Shown here: positions 51,350 to 58,300 of the stretch, piece after piece
Position numbering within the stretch: position 1 is the stretch's first letter
Layout: the number at the start of each line of letters is the position of its first letter
NCBI GenBank assembly: GCA_019694155.1
Contig: JAIBCN010000059.1
Location: 1 to 58,300, forward strand
Length of the DNA: 58,300 nucleotides
Reading direction: 5' to 3'
Origin: Vicinamibacteria bacterium
GTDB taxonomy: Bacteria; Acidobacteriota; Vicinamibacteria; Fen-336; JAGNNV01
The notes under the pieces: model-generated
The model's database searches: none
The model's input: only the letters and a program-made list of their open reading frames with translations
What the model was told of the DNA's origin: nothing
Position numbers and translations under genes: made by a program

Positions 51350-52396
51350 CTAGCCGAACCAGATCGAGCGGCGCCGCGCGAGGCGGCCGTCGATCGCGGT
51401 CTGGATCTGCTGCCGCACCTGTTCGGAGAGGCGGTTCACGAGGATGGGGTCGTCCGCGGCCTCCTTCGGGTACCGCGACAGATCGAGCGGCTCTCCGAAG
51501 TCGATAGACCACTTGGTTGGAAACGGGATGGTGCCCAGGAGCCCCAGCCACGGGAAGGTGGGCGTGAGCGGGAAGTAGGGCAGGCCGAAGGGCCGGCCGA
51601 TGAAGTCGGCCTGGGCGAGGTTCGGGTGGATCTCCTCCGCTCCCACCACCGCGGTCGGAATGATGGTCGCCCCGGTCTTGAGGGCGATGCGCACGAACCC
51701 GCCGCGGCCGAAGCGCGCGAGCTTGTAGCGGTTCTTGAAGGGCTTCCCGACACCCTTCACCCCTTCGGGGAAAACCCCCACGAGCTCGCCCCGCTCGAGA
51801 ATGCGCACCGCGTTCTCGGGATTCGCGCGGATGGCGCCGCTTCTCGAGAGGAGGGGAGCGAGGAAAGGAAGCAGCGCGAACATGTCGAGAGCGAGCATCC
51901 GGCAGTGGCGGCGCGCGGGGTGCTCGTGCCGGAGCGCCACGTTGATCATGGGCCCGTCCCAGGGCAGCACGCCCGAGTGATTCGCCACCACGAGCGTCGG
52001 GCCGGTGGAGGGCACGCGCTCGATTCCCGTGGTCTCGACCCGCCACCAGACCGAGTACATGAACTCGAGGAAGGGCCTGATGGTCTCGGTGAACTTCGGG
52101 TCGTACCCGAATTCGTCGGTTTCCTCCGAGTGCCAGGCGAAGTGGGCGGCCGCGAGCAGGCGCGCCACGCGGTCCCAGGAAATCCCCGACAGACCCGCCG
52201 CGAAGAGCCGCGTCAGCTCGATGGCGAGCCCCTCCGGCATTCTCCGCCCCTGCGCGGCCCGGAGCTTCGCCTCCAGTTCCTCGACCCGGCGCTTCAGATC
52301 CTCCTTCTCCTGCGCTGCCGCGGTCTTCGCGCGCCTGGTGCGCGCCGCGCGCGAGGCCTTCGTCTCGAAAGGCAGGACACGGGGCGTGGCGGTCAT
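51350..52396 (-). CDS. Lysophospholipid acyltransferase (PlsC/LPLAT superfamily)
   Basis: A 348-aa acyltransferase. A coiled-coil or disordered N-terminus (about 1-50, EKEDLKRRVEELEAKLRAA) precedes the LPLAT core. Its catalytic motif is VVANHSGVLPWDGPM (H-x6-D instead of the usual H-x4-D), as in the MGAT/DGAT-like branch, with VFPEGVKGVGKPF and VVGAEEIHP following. This branch transfers acyl chains to glycerolipids or alcohols. No signal peptide is present. The start overlaps the epimerase stop by four bases (ATGA). The extended coiled coil could dock to the phasin-like neighbours. Confidence 0.9.
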   Translation of the reverse strand: MTATPRVLPFETKASRAARTRRAKTAAAQEKEDLKRRVEELEAKLRAAQGRRMPEGLAIELTRLFAAGLSGISWDRVARLLAAAHFAWHSEETDEFGYDPKFTETIRPFLEFMYSVWWRVETTGIERVPSTGPTLVVANHSGVLPWDGPMINVALRHEHPARRHCRMLALDMFALLPFLAPLLSRSGAIRANPENAVRILERGELVGVFPEGVKGVGKPFKNRYKLARFGRGGFVRIALKTGATIIPTAVVGAEEIHPNLAQADFIGRPFGLPYFPLTPTFPWLGLLGTIPFPTKWSIDFGEPLDLSRYPKEAADDPILVNRLSEQVRQQIQTAIDGRLARRRSIWFG

Positions 52397-53436
52397 CGGA
52401 GTATTTCCACGGGAGCGGAGGGGACGTCGGAATCCTCGGCGTCCTCGTCTCCCGCCCCGGCCACATCGGCGATCGGATGCCGGTAGGCGATGTAGCTGTC
52501 GAGCGACTCGCGGCTCGAGTGCCGGGCTTCGAAATCGAGCACCCGCTTCGCCTTCTCTCCGTCGGCCACGCAGGGGTAGCGGACATAGTCGATGAACCCC
52601 GACGGCGCCTCGACGAGACCGGCGGCGTACAGGGCATCGACGCCCCAGTAGGCCGCGAGATGGGGCACGGGTGCGGGCACCTTGCCGGAGAGATGGATGG
52701 CGGTGGACAGGGACAGAACGCCGCGGGGCGTGATGTTGAAGGCGCCTCGCGTGGATGAGAAGACTCCGAGCATCAGAGCCTCCTCGGCATCGTCGGGATG
52801 AAGGAGTTGGAAGAGCGGATCGTAGCCGAGCAGGGTCGGCACGAGCCGGCGGTCGAAGATGCGCGTGTAGAAAGTGCGCACGCTCGGCCCGAGGAGGGGA
52901 GCGAACCTGAGGACGCGCACCGCCATCTCCGGGTAGCGCCTGGCGAAGGACGCCGCGTGCTCCTCCGCCTCCACCTTGTCGCGCAGCCAGGAAAGCGGCG
53001 CCCGCGGGGGCAGGGGCGTCTCCTCCCGGATGAGCGCGGGGTTCTGTCCGCGCGCACCGTAGACGAAGGTGAAGGAGCGCATGACGAAGTTCTTCACGTT
53101 CGCGGCGGCGGCGGCGGCGAGAACGGCCAGGGTGCCGATCGACTCGAGTTCGTGCGCGTTCGTGGTGTCGCGGCGCGGGTTGGTGAAGAACGCCATGTGG
53201 ACCACGGTCTCGATGCCGTCGGCCTTCAGCAGGTCGAGCATGGCCTGATCGGCCGCGGGCTCGGTGAGATCGACCTTGCGGAAGCGGATCGAGCCTTCGG
53301 AGATCGAGGGCTCCGCCACGTCGATCACCACGAGGTCGTCCGCGTAGCCCTCGCGGATGAGGCGGCGCAAAAGGCGCTCGCCGAGGAACGACGAGGCCCC
53401 GGTGATGGCGATGCGGCCCATGCCGTGGTCTCTCAT
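52393..53436 (-). CDS. NAD-dependent epimerase/reductase (extended SDR)
   Basis: A 347-aa extended SDR. Its Rossmann motif is IAITGASSFLGERLLRRL (about 9-26), and later elements include VHMAFFTNPRR and FVYGARGQNP. The expected active-site YxxxK is not clean: SWLRDKVEAEE stands in its place, with Lys but no clear Tyr. This points to an atypical or non-epimerase member. GGGAGG precedes the ATG. It lies 23 bp after the small phasin-like gene. The product may bind a nucleotide and an acyl or sterol-like substrate; 3-beta-hydroxysteroid-type relatives are an alternative. Confidence 0.85.
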   Translation of the reverse strand: MRDHGMGRIAITGASSFLGERLLRRLIREGYADDLVVIDVAEPSISEGSIRFRKVDLTEPAADQAMLDLLKADGIETVVHMAFFTNPRRDTTNAHELESIGTLAVLAAAAAANVKNFVMRSFTFVYGARGQNPALIREETPLPPRAPLSWLRDKVEAEEHAASFARRYPEMAVRVLRFAPLLGPSVRTFYTRIFDRRLVPTLLGYDPLFQLLHPDDAEEALMLGVFSSTRGAFNITPRGVLSLSTAIHLSGKVPAPVPHLAAYWGVDALYAAGLVEAPSGFIDYVRYPCVADGEKAKRVLDFEARHSSRESLDSYIAYRHPIADVAGAGDEDAEDSDVPSAPVEILR

Positions 53437-53459
53437 CGGCGCCTCCCGGGGTCCGTCCT

Positions 53460-53786
53460 TCAGGCCTTCTTCGCGGATCCGCGGGCGCGCGCCTTCGGCC
53501 GGGCCGCGGCCCCCTGGGCGGCCTTCATGGCGTCAACCGTCTCGCGCAGCTCGGCCAGCTGGGACTCGAGCGCCTCCACCCGGTGCTTGAGATGACGGAA
53601 CTCCGAGCGGGTCTGCACGTTCATCTTCTTGAGAGCCACCGCGACACCCTCGTCGACCTTGCTCTTGCCGACCATCGCGGCCTCGACCGCCTTCTGGACG
53701 GCGGGCCGCTCGAGGAGCTTCCCCGAAACGTTCTGGAAGATCTCTTCGCCCTTCTTGAGCACGCTGCCCAGCACTTCTTGAGCCAT
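53460..53786 (-). CDS. Small phasin-like coiled-coil protein
   Basis: A 108-aa helical protein (MAQEVLGSVLKKGEEIFQNV...). An amphipathic N-terminal half is followed by a coiled coil (LKHRVEALESQLAELRETVD) and an Ala/Lys/Arg-rich tail (PKARARGSAKKA). AGGAG lies ten bases before the ATG; a longer upstream frame is Pro/Gly-rich and lacks a ribosome site. The segment TRSEFRHLKHRVEALE parallels the C-terminal motif of the phasin-like protein at 48838-49242. It sits between the fatty acyl reductase and epimerase genes in one operon. I call it phasin-like by composition and context; the family match is weak. Confidence 0.7.
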   Translation of the reverse strand: MAQEVLGSVLKKGEEIFQNVSGKLLERPAVQKAVEAAMVGKSKVDEGVAVALKKMNVQTRSEFRHLKHRVEALESQLAELRETVDAMKAAQGAAARPKARARGSAKKA

Positions 53787-53797
53787 GGTGTTCACTC

Positions 53798-55696
53798 CTA
53801 TCCCGCTTTTCTTACCGCTGTTCTTCGGCGGGGGGCCACCCGCGCGGGCGGCGCCTCCTGATGCTTCAAAGTGAAAGTCTCGAGATCGAGCTCCTGGGCC
53901 AGGCACTCCCGGAATTCGCGCGGACGCAGGGCCCCCGCCTGGTGCCCGGTCCGCGCTTCGATCCTCTGCAGGGCCTTCTCCCAGGCGAGTTCGCGGCGGG
54001 CCGTCTCATCCGCGTCGCGCACGCGTCCGTACTGCTGGACATACCGGTTGTGCCGGCACAGCATGCGGAACGCGTGCTCGGTGTCCGGGCGCCGGATGGG
54101 CAGCCCCAGGAGGCGGACGTCGTTTCCCACCGAGTGGACGGGCTGGCCCCACTCGGCGTACCCGCCGAAGATCGCGCCGAGCTTCTCGAGGGCGTTTGCG
54201 AGCTTGTCCTCGCCGAGCCGGCTCAGCACCGCTTTCACGATGGGCAGAGTGACGTTCCGGTAGATGGTCGGATCGGACAGGCGGACGCTCACGCCCAGTT
54301 CCTCGCGCACCGTGCGCACCACGTCGTCGGAACGGATGCGGTTGTCGGTCGCGAGGTGGATGCGCGTGCCGATGGCTTCGGGCACAGTGAGGCTCGCGAG
54401 GATTCCCTGGACCACGCGGTCCACGGGGACGAAGTTCAGCTCCGCGGTGGGATCGCCCGGGAACTGGCCGCCCGCCCACTGCAGCAGCATCTGCCGCGGC
54501 TTTCCGGAGATGTCAGCGTCGAGCTTGTCCGCGATCTCCTTGGCCCGGCCGAAGGCGTTCACGGGCGCGTTCACCACCTTGGTGTCGCCGCGGTTGTTGC
54601 CGGTTTCCGAATGCCCGATCACGATCGAGGGCAGAAGCTGCACCACCCGCAGGCCCTTCTCGATGAGATGGCGGTCGGTCTCGATCGAGGCCATGGCCTT
54701 CGTGAGCTCGTAGAAGTTGTTGTAGAAGTGCCGGGGGAAGACAAGCGCTTCTTCCTGGGCCATGGCGTTGCGCTTGCGGCCGTGGATGTACGACGTCTCG
54801 ATGGCCACATGCTCGACGAAGGGCGAACCTCGGCGCTTCTGGAGGGAAAGGGAAAAGGCGAGGGCGTTGATGGACCCGAGCACGTTCGACCGGAACGAGG
54901 CCTCGTAGGGGTCGTCGAACGACACCGAGGCCGCGCAGTGGATGACGTGGGTGACGCTCTTCGCGAGAGCGTCGTGGTCGTTTGTGGAAAGCCCGAAGTC
55001 GGGCTCCTCGATGTCACCCTGCACGAAGTCGAACTTCGACAGAGCCCCGGGCGCTATGGCAAGCCGCCGCAGCAGGAGAGCGCCCCGTTCCGGGGCCTGG
55101 ATGACGCGCAGCACCTCCCCCGTCTTGCGATCGGTGATCTGCTCTGAGCGGACGATGGCCGTGACCCTGGCGATCCGCGGATCCGTCGCGGCCTGAAAGA
55201 GGATCTCCTTCCCGAGAAAGCCCGTGGCGCCGGTGAGGAGGATGTGGAGCTTCGGGTCCGCGCCCCGCGCCTCGAGCTTCCTGAGGGCGTCGGTCCGCGC
55301 CTTTTTCAGCCGCCTCTCGATGGCCGCGGGCGAGAGGTGCTTGGGTTCGCGGAAGCGGTACGAGTAATCGCGTGACACCACGCCCAGGAAGTCCTTGGCC
55401 TTCCGCTCGAAGGCGCGTCCGCCCACGAAGAGACTCGCGAGTTCCGCCCCCCGGCCCGCCATCTCGTTGATGGCCTTGAGTCCGCGTTCGACCGCCCTTT
55501 CCTTGCCGGTGGTGCGGATGAAGCGCGACGCGATCACCTGAGCCGCCACCTCCACCGGATGCTGGTCGCGGTGCGCGTGCACGAGAAGGTCGTCAGGGTC
55601 GATCGGCCCCGGTATCTCGCGGCCGGTCGCGCGGTTCACCTTCTCGATGTATCGATTGGGTGAGAGGTCCAGTTCTTTTCCCTGCGGCCGGGGCAT
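53798..55696 (-). CDS. Fatty acyl-CoA reductase-like protein (SDR plus male-sterility type)
   Basis: A 632-aa protein that starts an operon. About 150 N-terminal residues of helical, possibly acyl-handling sequence precede a Rossmann domain with LLTGATGFLGKEILF (about 155-169), IVRSEQ, CAASVSFDDPYE, and the catalytic YELTKAMAS (Tyr-x3-Lys). The C-terminal region (about 430-630) resembles the sterile domain of fatty acyl reductases. Such enzymes reduce acyl-CoA to aldehyde or fatty alcohol for wax or ether lipid synthesis. The start is a plain ATG without a strong ribosome site, 36 bp after moaD. Chain length and alcohol versus aldehyde product cannot be told. Confidence 0.85.
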   Translation of the reverse strand: MPRPQGKELDLSPNRYIEKVNRATGREIPGPIDPDDLLVHAHRDQHPVEVAAQVIASRFIRTTGKERAVERGLKAINEMAGRGAELASLFVGGRAFERKAKDFLGVVSRDYSYRFREPKHLSPAAIERRLKKARTDALRKLEARGADPKLHILLTGATGFLGKEILFQAATDPRIARVTAIVRSEQITDRKTGEVLRVIQAPERGALLLRRLAIAPGALSKFDFVQGDIEEPDFGLSTNDHDALAKSVTHVIHCAASVSFDDPYEASFRSNVLGSINALAFSLSLQKRRGSPFVEHVAIETSYIHGRKRNAMAQEEALVFPRHFYNNFYELTKAMASIETDRHLIEKGLRVVQLLPSIVIGHSETGNNRGDTKVVNAPVNAFGRAKEIADKLDADISGKPRQMLLQWAGGQFPGDPTAELNFVPVDRVVQGILASLTVPEAIGTRIHLATDNRIRSDDVVRTVREELGVSVRLSDPTIYRNVTLPIVKAVLSRLGEDKLANALEKLGAIFGGYAEWGQPVHSVGNDVRLLGLPIRRPDTEHAFRMLCRHNRYVQQYGRVRDADETARRELAWEKALQRIEARTGHQAGALRPREFRECLAQELDLETFTLKHQEAPPARVAPRRRTAVRKAG

Positions 55697-55732
55697 AAGC
55701 GGAGTCTAGTCCTCCTGACCGCCGCTCGGCGC

Positions 55733-55984
55733 CTATCCCCCGCTCACCGGCGGGATAAAGACGACCTCATCGCCTTCCCTGAGCGGCGCGTCGAACTTCG
55801 TGTATCTGCGGTTGACCGCGGCCGCGAGGTTCAATCGGCGCGCCCCCAACGCGCCGCCCCCGTCGAGGCGCAGGAGCTCGCGCCAGGCGTCTTCGGGGGT
55901 GGCGCCGTCGGGAAGGCTCAAGTCGAGCGCCTCCCGCCCGAGCGCCTCGCGGATCGCGGCGAACAGCCTCACGCGGATCGTCAC
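55733..55984 (-). CDS. moaD: MoaD/ThiS-family sulfur carrier
   Basis: An 83-aa ubiquitin-fold protein ending in the diagnostic Gly-Gly (EVVFIPPVSGG), which carries sulfur as a thiocarboxylate. Hydrophobic strands MTIRVRLFAAIREAL fit MoaD, the small subunit of molybdopterin synthase. No moaE, moaC or other cofactor genes are near, so another sulfur-transfer role is possible. It lies between accA and the fatty acyl reductase on the same strand, with gaps of 91 and 36 bp. Confidence 0.9.
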   Translation of the reverse strand: MTIRVRLFAAIREALGREALDLSLPDGATPEDAWRELLRLDGGGALGARRLNLAAAVNRRYTKFDAPLREGDEVVFIPPVSGG

Positions 55985-56075
55985 AAAGGAAGCCAGCGAA
56001 GGCGGGATTCACTCCCGCCGAAGCGCGGGGTTTGGGGGCTAAGCATGGCGGCCGTTCCGCGAGTGCGGCCCCCAA

Positions 56076-57035
<960 letters not shown>

Positions 57036-57051
57036 CTTTGGGAACGGGAGT

Positions 57052-58161
57052 CTAATGCCCCGCCCCGCCCGGGGCCGCCGCGGGTGCGGCGGGCGGGGCA
57101 CCCACCTGCTTCTTGAAGTTCTCCTTGTCGATGGCCTTCTCGTAGGCGGCCTCGTTCGTGATCTTCCCTTCCTTGACGAACTTGGCGAGGGCCATGTCCA
57201 TGGTCTGCATGCCGAGGGCGGCCCCCGTCTGGATCATGGAGTTGATCATGGAGATCTTGCCTTCGCGGATGAGGTTCGACAGGGCCGAGGTGGACACCAG
57301 GATCTCGTTGGCGGCGCAGCGCCCCTTGCCGTCGGCGGTCTTGAGAAGCTGCTGAGCCACCACGGCCTTGAGCGAGTCGGCGAGCATGACGCGGACCTGG
57401 GGCTGTTCGTCGGCCGGGAAGGCGTCGATGATGCGGTCGATGGTCTTGCTGGCCGAGTTCGTGTGCAGCGTTCCGAAGACCAGGATGCCGAGTTCGGCGG
57501 CGGCGAGTGCCAGGCGGATGGTCTCGAGGTCGCGCATTTCGCCGACGAGGACGATGTCCGGGTCCTCGCGGGCCGCCATCTTGAGGGCGGATGAGAACGA
57601 CTTCGTGTGCGACTTCACTTCGCGCTGCGAGATGAGGCACCGCTTGTTCGGATGGACGAACTCGAGCGGGTCCTCGATGGTGATGATGTGGGCCTCGCGC
57701 GTCTCGTTGATGTGGTCGATGATGGCGGCGAGAGTGGTCGATTTGCCGGAGCCCGTGGGGCCGGTGACGAGCACCATGCCGCGGCGGATCTCCGCGATCT
57801 GCCGGACCCCCATGGGCAGGCCCAGCTGTTCCATGGTGAGGATCTTCGTGGGAATCACGCGGAGCACCGCACCCATCCCGCGATGCTGCCAGAGCACGTT
57901 CACGCGGAAGCGCGCGGCGCCGTCCGGCAGCTCATAGGCAAGGTCGAGGTCGAGGTTCTCGTAGATGCGATCCTTCTGGCCGGGCGCCAGGATTCCCGTG
58001 ATGATCGCCTCGGAGCTTTCCCGGGTGAGCACGGGCTCGTCCATGGGCACGAGTTCGCCGCGCGTGCGCAGCAGGGGCGGCCGGCCGACCACGAGGTGCA
58101 GGTCGGAGGCTCCGCCTTCGATCATCTTGCGCAGCAGCCGTTCCATCTCGGGCATGGCCAT
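57052..58161 (-). CDS. pilT: Type IV pilus retraction ATPase PilT
   Basis: A 369-aa hexameric ATPase that powers retraction of type IV pili for twitching motility. Motifs: ASDLHL, Walker A GPTGSGKSTT, Asp box TIEDPLEFVH, Walker B VGEMRDLETI, His box FGTLHTNSAS, and the retraction signature KAVVAQQLLK. An unusual Ala/Pro/Gly tail (about 350-369) follows. Either of two nearby ATGs (58161 or 58155) may be used. It begins 2 bp after the stop of a partial upstream gene, so they are one operon. Confidence 0.96.
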   Translation of the reverse strand: MAMPEMERLLRKMIEGGASDLHLVVGRPPLLRTRGELVPMDEPVLTRESSEAIITGILAPGQKDRIYENLDLDLAYELPDGAARFRVNVLWQHRGMGAVLRVIPTKILTMEQLGLPMGVRQIAEIRRGMVLVTGPTGSGKSTTLAAIIDHINETREAHIITIEDPLEFVHPNKRCLISQREVKSHTKSFSSALKMAAREDPDIVLVGEMRDLETIRLALAAAELGILVFGTLHTNSASKTIDRIIDAFPADEQPQVRVMLADSLKAVVAQQLLKTADGKGRCAANEILVSTSALSNLIREGKISMINSMIQTGAALGMQTMDMALAKFVKEGKITNEAAYEKAIDKENFKKQVGAPPAAPAAAPGGAGH

Positions 58162-58163
58162 GG

Positions 58164-58300
58164 CTACTTCACCTCCGGCTTAGGCGTGGGCCGCGACGGG
58201 AGCCCCGCGGTGGGGGCGCCCGCGGGGCGCGGCGGCGCGGGGGCGCCGGGAGGACGCGGAGGAACGGCGCCCGGAGCGGCCGGAGGTCTGGGCACGGCGA
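58164..58300 (-). CDS. C-terminal fragment of a gene running off the window
   Basis: The frame is open from the window edge to a TAG at 58164. The visible 45 residues are almost entirely Pro, Ala, Arg and Gly (ends GLPSRPTPKPEVK), a disordered tail with no domain. The gene begins outside the window and lies immediately before pilT, so a type IV pilus or motility function is possible but not shown. Confidence 0.6.
   Translation of the reverse strand, partial: AVPRPPAAPGAVPPRPPGAPAPPRPAGAPTAGLPSRPTPKPEVK

Overview
The window is GC-rich, densely coded, Gram-negative chromosomal DNA. Its gene content best fits an Acidobacteriota genome (Thermoanaerobaculia or Holophagae type). The signs are two Oar-like TonB receptors with an N-terminal carboxypeptidase-regulatory domain, a sulfatase-fold/TPR fusion, a DUF4388-FHA protein, RNase J next to FtsK, an AMIN-domain amidase, and many starts without a Shine-Dalgarno sequence. 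This is inference from family content, since no rRNA or marker phylogeny is available. I see no tRNA, rRNA, CRISPR array, insertion sequence or prophage.

Layout. 0-7 kb: secreted M28 peptidase lipoprotein, divergent CstA transporter, DUF4388-FHA protein, DUF1015 protein, ApaG. 7-13.6 kb: two overlapping zinc dehydrogenases, divergent from a fused alpha/beta 2-oxoacid dehydrogenase E1 and a penicillin-acylase-family Ntn hydrolase. 13.7-28.4 kb: a signalling island. It holds PAS-GGDEF-EAL plus an NtrC-type regulator; a porin / small phosphate-binding-like protein / chemoreceptor / CheB operon; a truncated hemoglobin fused to a zinc ribbon; a PAS protein without a kinase domain; and a second NtrC-type regulator with a frameshifted 7TM histidine kinase. 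28.5-40.6 kb: two TonB receptors, one with a 101-aa partner, flanking a sulfatase-fold/TPR protein, a cupin, an exported orphan and a membrane phosphodiesterase-like protein. 40.6-47.8 kb: KsgA, RNase J, FtsK and amidase, packed with overlapping stops and starts. 48.2-55.7 kb: a lipid/granule module with a PhaR-like regulator, two phasin-like proteins, a patatin lipase, an SDR, an LPLAT acyltransferase, an epimerase-like reductase and a long fatty acyl-CoA reductase-like protein. 55.7-58.3 kb: MoaD, AccA, PilT and the Pro/Ala-rich tail of one more gene.

Two connected stories stand out. First, sigma-54 (-24/-12) promoter matches lie in front of the porin-chemoreceptor operon, the globin, the PAS protein and the second TonB receptor. 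Two sigma-54 activators are encoded in the same island, which suggests a local sensory regulon linking an outer-membrane channel, a binding protein, a chemoreceptor and a heme sensor. Second, the 48-56 kb module pairs granule-coat proteins and a PhaR-like regulator with acyl reduction, acyl transfer and lipase genes. No PHA synthase or wax synthase is visible, so this could be an undescribed neutral-lipid storage or lipid-body system.
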